Under the pieces are notes generated by a model that saw only the letters and a program-made list of their open reading frames with translations, had not been told where the DNA came from and ran no database searches. Made by a program: the position numbers and the translations under genes. From Bacteroidales bacterium (lineage in GTDB: Bacteria > Bacteroidota > Bacteroidia > Bacteroidales > F082), in NCBI GenBank assembly GCA_024710405.1, contig JANJUV010000019.1, forward strand, positions 1 through 64,000: a stretch of 64,000 bases of DNA. The letters run 5' to 3'. Below, in pieces: positions 53,395 through 61,849 of this stretch (its first letter is position 1; every line of letters begins with the position of its first letter).

Positions 53395-56300
53395 ATGAGA
53401 AAAATTACAATTATGTTGGTGTTCTTGCTGATAGCAGGTGTGAATTTCGCATTTGCCCAGTCGAGAACCGTAACTGGTAAAGTTACCAGTTCGCAGGACG
53501 GCATGGGGATTCCGGGCGTGACTGTGATGGTTAAGGGTACCACGATTGGGACAACAACAGACCTTGATGGTATGTATGAACTCAACGTACGCCCTGAGCA
53601 CAGGACTCTGGTGTTTACCTTTGTTGGTATGAAAAATATCGAGATTGCCCTGGGTACGCAGACAAGCATCAATGTGGTGATGGAGCCTGATGTGCTTCAG
53701 ATCGACGAAGTGGTTGTTACGGCTATCGGTGTTTCCCGTGAATCCAAAGCACTCGGGTACTCTGTGCAGTCAGTGGGTTCTGAGGACATCGTACGTTCGG
53801 CAACAGTTAACCCAATCAATGCCCTAAGTGGCAGGGTAGCAGGGGTGAATATTGTTAACTCCTCAGGAGCCCTCGGAGCCGCCAGCTACATGACCATCCG
53901 TGGTAATGCCTCCTTCACCGGAGAAAACCAGCCTCTGTATGTTGTTGACGGTGTGCCGATAGACAACTCTCAATTAACCTCAGGTAACCCAAATGACGGA
54001 ACAAACAACCTTCTTTATGGTGTTGCCTTGTCGAACCGTGTGGTTGACATTAACCCAGAAGACATCGAAACCATCAACATCCTCAAAGGTGGTGCTGCTA
54101 CAGCACTCTATGGTTTACGTGCAGCAAACGGTGCCGTGATCATTACTACCAAAAAAGGATCTTTAACCGATCTGGCCAAGAAAACTACTGTTTCTTTTAA
54201 CAGTTCGGTAACTTTTGAGCAGGTTTCGCAACTTCCGGCCATGCAGAACAAGTGGGCTCAGGGTTCAGGCGGAAATCTGCGTGCTGATGGAACTCTTAAC
54301 CCGATCACCGGTGTGTGGGGACCATTAATGGACACCCTGCGTTTTGATGGCGGTAATAATCTGTATTATCCTAATGGAAACGTTGTAGGTCAAAGTAACC
54401 CAAATGCCAAACAAGATTTGAGGGTTGGACCATATGACAATGTGGGCAATTTCTTCCAGACCGGTATTTCTTACAATAATTCATTGTCATTGACAGGAGG
54501 TAACCAAAATACAAGCTATTACCTATCAATTGCAAACACCAGCTCAACCGGTATTGTTCCCAACAACACCTTCGAAAGGACCAACATTACCATGTCGGGC
54601 CAGACCAAACTGAACGACCGCTTCAGCAGCGAAGCCAAGATTTCTTATGCCAATTCTGGTGGTACAAGAATTCAGCAGGGTTCAAACACCTCAGGTGTTA
54701 TGCTTGCCCTGATGCGTATGCCCATGAATTTTGACATTACCGGTGGATCGGACGATCCGGCTGATGATGAAGCAGCATACAGACTACCCGATGGCCGTCA
54801 GCGTAATGCCTACAACGGAGGTGGATATGACAATCCATTCTGGACAGTTAATATGAACCAGTTCTCGGATAAGGTTAACCGTATCATTGGTCACACAGCA
54901 TTGAATTATATTGCCAATGACTGGATGACCTTCACTTATCGCGTAGGTACTGACTTCTACAGCGACCGCCGCAAGCAATTCTTTGCCATTGGCAGCCGCA
55001 CCTTCCCGTCAGGACGCGTGTATGAAGAGCAGCACTTTGTGCGCGAATTCAACAGCGATCTTTTGGTGAATATCAACAAGAAAATCAATGATGATTTTAC
55101 TTTCATGGGGATTTTTGGACACAATATGTACCAGACACAATGGCAAAGGGTTTTCGTTCAAGGAAACACTCTTACTGTTCCGGATTTCTTCCAGTTGAGC
55201 AATGCCGCCAGTGTTCAGGCATTCGAAACACAGTCCAAGAAAAGAACCGCTGCTATTTATGGTGATTTAGGCTTCTCGTTCCGCAATATGATTTATGCTA
55301 ATGGAACCGTACGCAGCGAATGGTCAACTTCACTGCCTGAGGAAGAAAATCCGTTCATGCTTTATTCAGGAAGCGGATCATTCATTTTTACCGAGTTACC
55401 CGCACTGAAAGATAACAGCATTCTGCCTTATGGTAAATTCAGAATTTCCTACGCTCAAATTGCAAACGACGCTTTCACCTATGCTACACTGCCATCTTAT
55501 GGACAGGCCAGTTTTGGTGATGGATGGACAAATGGCATCAATTTCCCGGGTTGGGGAGGTGTTTCTGCCTTTACTTTAGGAACGACTCTGCCAAACAATG
55601 AACTTCAGCCTGAAAAACTGAAATCATTTGAAGTAGGTTTCGACCTGCGTTTCCTTGACAACAGGATAGGACTAGACTTTTCATATTATGATAACAAAAG
55701 TGAAAACCTGATTCTTGCTGTTCCGATTGCCAAATCTTCAGGTTTCTACAGTGCTGTTTTGAATGCAGGAGATATGGTAAATAAAGGTATTGAGTTAACC
55801 TTGTTAGCCACACCTGTAAAAACCTCTAGTCTCAAATGGGATATTGATGTGAACTTTACGCAGAATAAGAATGAAGTTCTTAAACTGGCAGAGGGAATCG
55901 ACAATGTGTATCTGTCAGGTTTTGTTGGATCACAGTCCCGCGCTGTTGTAGGACAATCCTATGGTAGCATTTTCGGTGGTTATTTCGAAACAAATGATGC
56001 CGGTCAGCTACTTATCAATGACGATCCAAATTCTCCCGGATATGGCTATCCAATTTATGCTGCTGACGAAAAGAACCTTGGTGACGTGCTTCCCAAATGG
56101 ACCATGGGTATCAATAATGCCCTTACATTCAAAGACATCACCTTTGCATTCCTGATCGATATCAAGAATGGTGGTTATATGTGGAATGGAACCAAAGGTG
56201 CCATGCATCATTTTGGAACACATGCCAACACCGAAGTGCGCGATGACGGTGAAGTGTATGTTTTTGATGGTGTTAAGTCTTCAGACGGAAGTGCCAATGA

Positions 56301-56625
56301 CATTAAAGTTGCCCGTAATCAGGCATGGTTCCAGGGTGAAGGCGGCGGTTTCTTCGGACCCGCTTCACAATTTGTTGAAAAAACCGACTGGGTTCGTCTC
56401 AGGGAAGTTTCATTGTCCTATAAACTCAACAAAAACATCCTCAGCAAAACTTTCTTCCATAGTGCCGAGATATATGTTTCGGGCCGTAACCTCTGGCTAA
56501 GCACACCTTACACAGGTATTGACCCCGAAACCAGCCTTATTGGTGCCGGCAACGGTCAGGGACTCGATTATTTCAATATGCCGGGTACCAAGAGTTATAC
56601 AGTTGGCTTGCGCCTGACCCTTTAA
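53395..56625 (+). CDS. SusC/RagA-family TonB-linked outer membrane protein
   Basis: The 1076-residue protein has a signal peptide (AGVNFAFAQ), a carboxypeptidase-like domain (TVTGKVTSSQDGMGIPGVTV, DLDGMYELNV), the SusC TonB-box-like stretch QIDEVVVTAIGVSRESKALG, a plug (YMTIRGNASFTGENQPLYVV) and a large barrel ending in an aromatic-rich strand. With its SusD partner it imports oligomers, energised by TonB. It is followed immediately by susD. No glycoside hydrolase, sigma/anti-sigma or hybrid sensor lies beside it, so the substrate could be sugar, peptide or another compound. Confidence 0.95.
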   Translation: MRKITIMLVFLLIAGVNFAFAQSRTVTGKVTSSQDGMGIPGVTVMVKGTTIGTTTDLDGMYELNVRPEHRTLVFTFVGMKNIEIALGTQTSINVVMEPDVLQIDEVVVTAIGVSRESKALGYSVQSVGSEDIVRSATVNPINALSGRVAGVNIVNSSGALGAASYMTIRGNASFTGENQPLYVVDGVPIDNSQLTSGNPNDGTNNLLYGVALSNRVVDINPEDIETINILKGGAATALYGLRAANGAVIITTKKGSLTDLAKKTTVSFNSSVTFEQVSQLPAMQNKWAQGSGGNLRADGTLNPITGVWGPLMDTLRFDGGNNLYYPNGNVVGQSNPNAKQDLRVGPYDNVGNFFQTGISYNNSLSLTGGNQNTSYYLSIANTSSTGIVPNNTFERTNITMSGQTKLNDRFSSEAKISYANSGGTRIQQGSNTSGVMLALMRMPMNFDITGGSDDPADDEAAYRLPDGRQRNAYNGGGYDNPFWTVNMNQFSDKVNRIIGHTALNYIANDWMTFTYRVGTDFYSDRRKQFFAIGSRTFPSGRVYEEQHFVREFNSDLLVNINKKINDDFTFMGIFGHNMYQTQWQRVFVQGNTLTVPDFFQLSNAASVQAFETQSKKRTAAIYGDLGFSFRNMIYANGTVRSEWSTSLPEEENPFMLYSGSGSFIFTELPALKDNSILPYGKFRISYAQIANDAFTYATLPSYGQASFGDGWTNGINFPGWGGVSAFTLGTTLPNNELQPEKLKSFEVGFDLRFLDNRIGLDFSYYDNKSENLILAVPIAKSSGFYSAVLNAGDMVNKGIELTLLATPVKTSSLKWDIDVNFTQNKNEVLKLAEGIDNVYLSGFVGSQSRAVVGQSYGSIFGGYFETNDAGQLLINDDPNSPGYGYPIYAADEKNLGDVLPKWTMGINNALTFKDITFAFLIDIKNGGYMWNGTKGAMHHFGTHANTEVRDDGEVYVFDGVKSSDGSANDIKVARNQAWFQGEGGGFFGPASQFVEKTDWVRLREVSLSYKLNKNILSKTFFHSAEIYVSGRNLWLSTPYTGIDPETSLIGAGNGQGLDYFNMPGTKSYTVGLRLTL

Positions 56626-56665
56626 TCACTTAAAGCAATAAACAATAATTAAAAAATTAAAAACT

Positions 56666-58048
56666 ATGAGACAAAATATAATGAAGAAAATTAGTCTTGT
56701 CCTGATGCTTGCAGTGATTCTTTCGGGCTGCAAGAAATGGATTGACACAGACATCAACATCGACCCGAACAATCCGGCTGATGTTTCCCTTCCGCTCTTG
56801 CTTCCGGCAACTCAGGCTTCAATGGCCTTTACCTATGGTGGTGATATGACCCGCTATGAAGGTATCTGGATGCAGCATATTTCCGGTGTTGAGCGCCAGA
56901 TGCTCGGCTCTGATAAATATCAGGTGCTGGAATCTGATATCAATAATCTTTGGAATACCCTTTACGGTGGCTCACTGATCAACCTGAAAGTAATGATGGA
57001 GAAAGCCGAAGAGCTTGATGCCAAACATTATATGGGAGTTGCTAAAACCCTGACTGCTGTCAACATGCTCAATATATCTTCTGTATGGGGTGATGTGCCT
57101 TACTCGGATGCACTCAATGGAAGAGAAGGCAACACCAAAGCAAAGTACGATACCCAACAGGAGGTTTATGCAGCTGTCAATACATTGCTTGACGAAGCTA
57201 TTGCCCTGTTTGGCCAGGATAATCCGGCTGGAGTTGTAAAACCAGGCGCTGATGATCTGTTCTACAAAGGCGATATCGCAAAATGGACCAAACTTGCCAA
57301 ATCGATGAAAGTCAGGGCTGCTTTGCACCTGTCCAAGAAGAATGGGTTAGGCCCGGTCAGAGATGCCATCAATGGCGGTGGTTTGCTTGAAGCCGGTGAT
57401 GACTTTATGTTTGCCTTCGGAAGCGCCTCAAGCGAGTGGAATCCCCGTTATCAGTTTGATGTTGAGCGTGGTGATATCCGTGTTGGAAAACGTATTGTTG
57501 ATCTTATGAATGCAACCGGTGACCCGCGTATGGCAGGCTATTTCGCTCCCAATGGAGATGGCGTGTTTGTTGGTTCTGGTCCCGGTGAAGGCAATACAGC
57601 AGCCTCATTTATCGGACCTGCTTATGCTGCTCAGGCCGCACCTGTTTATCTGATGAATGCCTATGAACTGAAGTTTATCGAAGCCGAAGCATTCTTTGGA
57701 ACCGATAATGGACGTGCTGCAGCAGCCTATAATGATGGGGTGAAAGGTTCACTTGCTTTTCATGGTGTTAGCGATGCTACCTGGGAGGCTGATAATGCCG
57801 CTGAGACTTCTGCAACCATTACACTTGACAAGATCATGACAGGTAAATATATTGCCTTGTTTATGAATCTTGAAACATGGAGCGACTGGAGAAGAACAGG
57901 TATTCCTTCCCTGGGTTTGCCCACAGAAGCTGCTCTAACAGAAACTCCAAGAAGGTATTTGTATCCTTTGGATGAAACTCTGTACAATACAGATAATGTA
58001 CCTGCCGGACAAACAGCCACAAGCCGCGTTTGGTGGGATAGCAACTAG
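56666..58048 (+). CDS. SusD/RagB-like outer membrane lipoprotein
   Basis: The 460-residue protein has a lipoprotein signal (LVLMLAVILSGC) and the SusD-like helical repeats: LPLLLPATQASMAFTYGGDM, LTAVNMLNISSVWGDVPYSDAL, YAAVNTLLDEAIALF and AKWTKLAKSMKVRAALHLSK. The DPNNPADV and WGDVPY segments point to the SusD-like_2 branch (PF12771). It should cap the SusC barrel and bind the ligand on the surface. Start taken at ATG 56666; an alternative ATG at 56681 also gives an intact lipoprotein signal. It is 40 bp after susC. Confidence 0.93.
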   Translation: MRQNIMKKISLVLMLAVILSGCKKWIDTDINIDPNNPADVSLPLLLPATQASMAFTYGGDMTRYEGIWMQHISGVERQMLGSDKYQVLESDINNLWNTLYGGSLINLKVMMEKAEELDAKHYMGVAKTLTAVNMLNISSVWGDVPYSDALNGREGNTKAKYDTQQEVYAAVNTLLDEAIALFGQDNPAGVVKPGADDLFYKGDIAKWTKLAKSMKVRAALHLSKKNGLGPVRDAINGGGLLEAGDDFMFAFGSASSEWNPRYQFDVERGDIRVGKRIVDLMNATGDPRMAGYFAPNGDGVFVGSGPGEGNTAASFIGPAYAAQAAPVYLMNAYELKFIEAEAFFGTDNGRAAAAYNDGVKGSLAFHGVSDATWEADNAAETSATITLDKIMTGKYIALFMNLETWSDWRRTGIPSLGLPTEAALTETPRRYLYPLDETLYNTDNVPAGQTATSRVWWDSN

Positions 58049-58072
58049 AGAATATAGTGTTTTCTAATTAAG

Positions 58073-58103
58073 GAGGCTGCCTTACAAGGCAGCCTCTTTT
58101 TTT
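58073..58103 (+). terminator. Intrinsic terminator after SusCD
   Basis: GAGGCTGCCTT (58073-58083) pairs with AAGGCAGCCTC (58086-58096), then seven T. It ends the SusCD transcript 24 bp after the SusD stop. Confidence 0.9.
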
Positions 58104-58220
58104 CGCAACAATTCTTATTTAATGATTTACATGTCACTTCTCATTTTCAGTCAAATATAATTCTCTATACTTTGAGGTGAATAATCTGGAGTGAACATAA
58201 TTGACGATGCAAAGTATTTC

Positions 58221-58228
58221 TACTTTTG
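58221..58228 (+). promoter_or_regulatory. -7 element for the PEGA-like gene
   Basis: TACTTTTG at 58221-58228 is a full match to TAnnTTTG; TTG at 58201-58203 lies 17 nt upstream. The leader would be about 36 nt before ATG 58272. Confidence 0.55.
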
Positions 58229-58271
58229 CACATTAGAAACAATCTAAATAACCAATTAAAATCTTCAACCC

Positions 58272-58946
58272 ATGAAAAACATTTTCAGGTTTTTATTCAT
58301 TGCTTTTTCACTGGTTAGTCTGCTCAGTTTTGATGCAGTTGCCGGCAAAAAGAAAGTCATTGTTAGTGCTTCTCAGAACGATGCCAAAATTTATGTGGAC
58401 GGCGTTCTTTCCGGCACCGGACAGGTAACCATTGTGGTGCTCGACAACAGTTGTGTCACCGTTAAGGCTGAAAAAACAGGCTATTTGCTGGCAACAGTCA
58501 CTTTCTGTAACAGAAAGAATGCTGCTGCGTTACCTAAGTCATATTACATTGATATGGTGCGTGACGACTCTTATGACGCTTCAATACAGACCGACATTGC
58601 CAACATTGATATGGAGGTGCGAACAGGTAAAAGCTATGATGATGCCTGGAGACTAATGAACCAGATTGTCGTATCTTACATTGATGCTATCGAAATTACA
58701 GACAAGGAAACCGGATACATCCGTACCTCATGGGAGGTGAAATCTTTCTCACAGAACACCATCCGTACAAGAATAATCGTTAAACTCGGTTCTGAAAACC
58801 CCCTGGCATTTAAAGTTAAACTGGTCAGTGAATATTCGAATACTCCTCTGACCAGTGTGAAATCGGATGAATTGTTCCGTGAATGGGACCGCGTATTGCG
58901 TAAGTATGCCAATGTATTGTCCGAAATCCAAAGCAGACTTCAATAG
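58272..58946 (+). CDS. Secreted protein with PEGA-like N-terminal domain
   Basis: The 224-residue protein has a signal peptide (LLSFDAVAG) and a first domain with KIYVDGVLSGTGQVTIVV and VTVKAEKTGYLLATVTF, the strand pattern of a PEGA domain, which often occurs in envelope proteins. The rest (NIDMEVRTGKSYDDAWRLMN, YIRTSWEVKSFS) is unrecognised and ends in a helix. It is 11 bp before an outer-membrane protein gene, so the two likely act together. The promoter and terminator separate them from SusCD. Confidence 0.72.
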   Translation: MKNIFRFLFIAFSLVSLLSFDAVAGKKKVIVSASQNDAKIYVDGVLSGTGQVTIVVLDNSCVTVKAEKTGYLLATVTFCNRKNAAALPKSYYIDMVRDDSYDASIQTDIANIDMEVRTGKSYDDAWRLMNQIVVSYIDAIEITDKETGYIRTSWEVKSFSQNTIRTRIIVKLGSENPLAFKVKLVSEYSNTPLTSVKSDELFREWDRVLRKYANVLSEIQSRLQ

Positions 58947-58957
58947 TATCAGGAATC

Positions 58958-59728
58958 ATGGAACGGCTTTTCAAATTGCAGTTCAGAGTATTATTGCTGG
59001 TTCTTTTTCTGTTGCCTGTCAGTTTGGTTTCTCAGGTGTATACCGGAGAGGTAATTGGCGGGTCGGATATGCCTGAAACCAACAAAAAGGAACGAAGGCA
59101 ACGCAGTACATCTACCTCTGCGGGCAAGCAAAAGTATATCAAGCTTACTTACTTTATGCCCGAGATGTATCCTTATGCCTACTATTCAGAAGGGCCATTC
59201 ATTCCCGGATCAGGGCCGGTTTTTGGAGCTCTGTTCGAAAGAGGCGGTTTCAGGTTCTTCAGTGATAATTTTATGATCAACGGCATGGCCAATATTGGTT
59301 TGTATTCCGGTTTTGGCTTAGGTGTTGAGGTTCATGATTTCAATCTAAAGGATGATTTTGATGGTTATAAGTTACCATTCTTCTTTGTTGACTATAAAAT
59401 TGGTCCGGATTTCAGGTTTGAGATTTCCAATAACCTGAAGTTCGATTTATATGGAAGCATTGGTGCCCTCGCATCTTACGGGGGCCTGATCTATGGCTCA
59501 TACAGTGGTGGTCCGGAATTTACATACCAACAGAGAGTGCCTGTACTTACACTTCAAACAGGGGTTGGTTTCAACGTGGTACTGATGAACTGGCTGATTC
59601 TGGGAACACACTTTACTTTTGCCGATGGTACTTACAAGTATACTATCGATAATGAGTTTGGTTCTACAGAAGAGAATTATGATGTTTCGCTGAACAGCTT
59701 CAGGGTATCAATAGGTTTCTTTCCTTAA
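58958..59728 (+). CDS. Outer membrane beta-barrel-like protein
   Basis: The 256-residue protein has a signal peptide (LLPVSLVSQ), a polar basic segment (ETNKKERRQRSTS) and many alternating strands (NFMINGMANIGLYSGFGLGV, FVDYKIGPDFRFEIS, LKFDLYGSIGALASYGG) ending FRVSIGFFP, with terminal Phe-Phe-Pro. It is probably a small outer-membrane barrel. It is the second gene of a two-gene operon with the PEGA-like gene and is followed by a strong terminator. Confidence 0.72.
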   Translation: MERLFKLQFRVLLLVLFLLPVSLVSQVYTGEVIGGSDMPETNKKERRQRSTSTSAGKQKYIKLTYFMPEMYPYAYYSEGPFIPGSGPVFGALFERGGFRFFSDNFMINGMANIGLYSGFGLGVEVHDFNLKDDFDGYKLPFFFVDYKIGPDFRFEISNNLKFDLYGSIGALASYGGLIYGSYSGGPEFTYQQRVPVLTLQTGVGFNVVLMNWLILGTHFTFADGTYKYTIDNEFGSTEENYDVSLNSFRVSIGFFP

Positions 59729-59751
59729 TAATCTGACATTTATAAGATAAG

Positions 59752-59783
59752 ACGGAAGATTTTCTCAATCTTCCGTTTTTTTT
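59752..59783 (+). terminator. Intrinsic terminator after the outer-membrane protein gene
   Basis: ACGGAAGATT (59752-59761) pairs with AATCTTCCGT (59767-59776) with a TTCTC loop, then eight T residues. A perfect stem. Confidence 0.9.
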
Positions 59784-59850
59784 ACCCAAAGTTTCACTAT
59801 TCCGTGCCCGTTTCTTCCGGCTTAAAAGCCGCTCATGAAGCATGATCGGG

Positions 59851-61137
59851 CTAATTCCTGACCTGGCTGACTGGTTGAGCAACATGCACAGAATCGTGTC
59901 TTGTAAGTGATTCTGTGTCTCCTGAACGCAGCTTTTTCAGTTCAACCAACTTCACCTGTATCAACTCCATATATTGAGTCATATATTTTTCATCCACCGG
60001 CTTTGCGGGTGGTGATTCTACCTTCAGCGGGTTCACCGGACTTCCATTTTTGAAGAAACGGAAATCGAGGTGTGGGCCTGTGGATAGCCCTGTGCTGCCC
60101 ACATAGCCGATCAATTGGCCCTGGGTTACTCTTGTTCCTTCGCTGATGCCTTTTGCAAACCCTTTAAGATGCAGATAGGCAGTTGTATAAACGCTATTGT
60201 GTTTTATGTACAAATAATTACCAGCTCCGCCTCCCTGATAACCTTTCCGGGTGACTACACCTTGTCCGATAGCATAGACCGGGGTCCCCACGGGGGCGGC
60301 ATAATCTACTCCATGGTGCGGCCTGTGGTATTTGAGCACCGGATGAAAACGGCTGTTCGAAAAATGCGAACTGATGCGGCTGTATTTCAGGGGAGCTTTC
60401 AGGAAAGCACGCTGCAGACTTTGGCCTTTTTCGTCAAAATAATCACCCATACTGTCCTGCTCGAAATAAAAGGCAAACTGATCCTTGCCATAATGGTTGA
60501 ACCTTGCAGCAAGAATTCGTCCCAGTCCGACAGCTTTATTCTCAACGTATAGTTGTTCATATATGATCTCGAAACGGTCATCTTTCTGAATGCCGAAAAA
60601 ATCTACTGTCCATGCATAAATCTCAGATAATCTGATGGCCAGGTTTACATCGTAACCATTGCCGGCCATGGCGTTCCAGAGCGATGATTGAATCACACCC
60701 ACAGCTGATTCAATGCGCTTTTCAACTTCTTTAGCACCGCGACGGGCAAAAACCGAATCCTGAAGCCCAAATACGACATATTCGGTATAGTCAATTTCGT
60801 AAATGAAATATTGTGCTGTCAGCAATGAGTCAGGAGCACACAGCAGTGTATAGGGGTTGCCTGCTTTTATCCTTCGCACATCAAAAACATGGCGATAATT
60901 TCTGGCTAAATTGTCAATTACAGCGTAATCTACGTTATAACCTGACAGCAGGTCGGCAAGAAACTGATTGGGACGAACAGTACCCTGAATGACATTGAAT
61001 GAGTCAACCACCATATCGTACATTACAACCGGTTCGGGAGGGATAATTTCGGCGACTTCTGATTTTTGATTATTTCGTCCTGTGCACGAGGCAATTGCGA
61101 TGGCAATGACTATGATTAGCTTAAAGGTATACTTCAT
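59851..61137 (-). CDS. M23 family peptidase lipoprotein
   Basis: The 428-residue protein has a lipoprotein signal (VIAIAIASC), a long helical and mixed region and a C-terminal M23 domain: the zinc ligands and catalytic residues lie in HHGVDYAAPVGTPVYAIGQG, AYLHLKGFAKG and GPHLDFRFFKNG. It should hydrolyse peptidoglycan cross-links or act as a divisome/elongasome activator in the periplasm. The start at 61137 is preferred over 61152 because the signal starts there. The N-terminal 300 residues are conserved-looking and larger than in most M23 lipoproteins. Monocistronic, leftward. Confidence 0.88.
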   Translation of the reverse strand: MKYTFKLIIVIAIAIASCTGRNNQKSEVAEIIPPEPVVMYDMVVDSFNVIQGTVRPNQFLADLLSGYNVDYAVIDNLARNYRHVFDVRRIKAGNPYTLLCAPDSLLTAQYFIYEIDYTEYVVFGLQDSVFARRGAKEVEKRIESAVGVIQSSLWNAMAGNGYDVNLAIRLSEIYAWTVDFFGIQKDDRFEIIYEQLYVENKAVGLGRILAARFNHYGKDQFAFYFEQDSMGDYFDEKGQSLQRAFLKAPLKYSRISSHFSNSRFHPVLKYHRPHHGVDYAAPVGTPVYAIGQGVVTRKGYQGGGAGNYLYIKHNSVYTTAYLHLKGFAKGISEGTRVTQGQLIGYVGSTGLSTGPHLDFRFFKNGSPVNPLKVESPPAKPVDEKYMTQYMELIQVKLVELKKLRSGDTESLTRHDSVHVAQPVSQVRN

Positions 61138-61248
61138 GTTTTCATCCGGCAACGTCCGGTGGATGCTGCTGTTTTAGAGTGTAGAAATAAATGATTTACA
61201 AGCGAGACGTGCAAAAATAACAAAAAAGCAGAAAAACAGGCCGTAAAA

Positions 61249-61830
61249 CTACATGTGATTCACAGCATAATCGCGGCCGGCCTTGAGGGCTTTGTTATTG
61301 AGTTCTACGACATCGGAACCTTTTGAGCCAAAAATAGAGGTAATTGCTTTTGCGAAACTTTCTTCCTTAAGTCCGAGCAAAGGAGAAGCAGCACCAAGTA
61401 CTACCATGTTTGCAGCTTTTACCGAACCGCATTCTCTGGCAATCTGGTCGGCGTCAAGTGTGATGTATTTAGGAAGCTTCCATATTTCGCGTAGCAATTC
61501 TTCCATGTCGGGGTAATTGGGAATATTTACGAATGGATTGATGCTTGTGACAATATATCCGTCGGGCTTGAGCATATTGAGGTAACGCAGTGATTCCATG
61601 GGTTCAACGGAGATTACTATGTCGGCCTTGCCTTCGGGAATAAGGTCTGAAGCTATTTCGTCTGACGACAACCTCAGGTGCGACTGAACAGCACCACCGC
61701 GTTGGCTCATACCGTGCACTTCGGCTTGTTTCAGGTGAAGGTTTTCGGCCAGAGCCGCCATTCCGATGCAGGCTGCAATGCTCAGGATGCCTTGTCCGCC
61801 GACTCCTGCTAAGATGATGTCTTTTGTCAT
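61249..61830 (-). CDS. iorB: Indolepyruvate ferredoxin oxidoreductase, beta subunit
   Basis: The 193-residue protein matches the gamma/beta domain of pyruvate ferredoxin oxidoreductase-type enzymes: IILAGVGGQGILSIAACIG and AEVHGMSQRGGAVQSHLRL. With the alpha subunit it would oxidise aryl pyruvates to aryl-acetyl-CoA with reduction of ferredoxin, in amino acid fermentation, and is oxygen-sensitive. The start at 61830 (19 bp after the iorA stop) is preferred over 61857, which overlaps iorA. It is the second gene of the iorA-iorB operon. Confidence 0.9.
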   Translation of the reverse strand: MTKDIILAGVGGQGILSIAACIGMAALAENLHLKQAEVHGMSQRGGAVQSHLRLSSDEIASDLIPEGKADIVISVEPMESLRYLNMLKPDGYIVTSINPFVNIPNYPDMEELLREIWKLPKYITLDADQIARECGSVKAANMVVLGAASPLLGLKEESFAKAITSIFGSKGSDVVELNNKALKAGRDYAVNHM

Positions 61831-61849
61831 GTTGCTGAATAGGTTTAGA

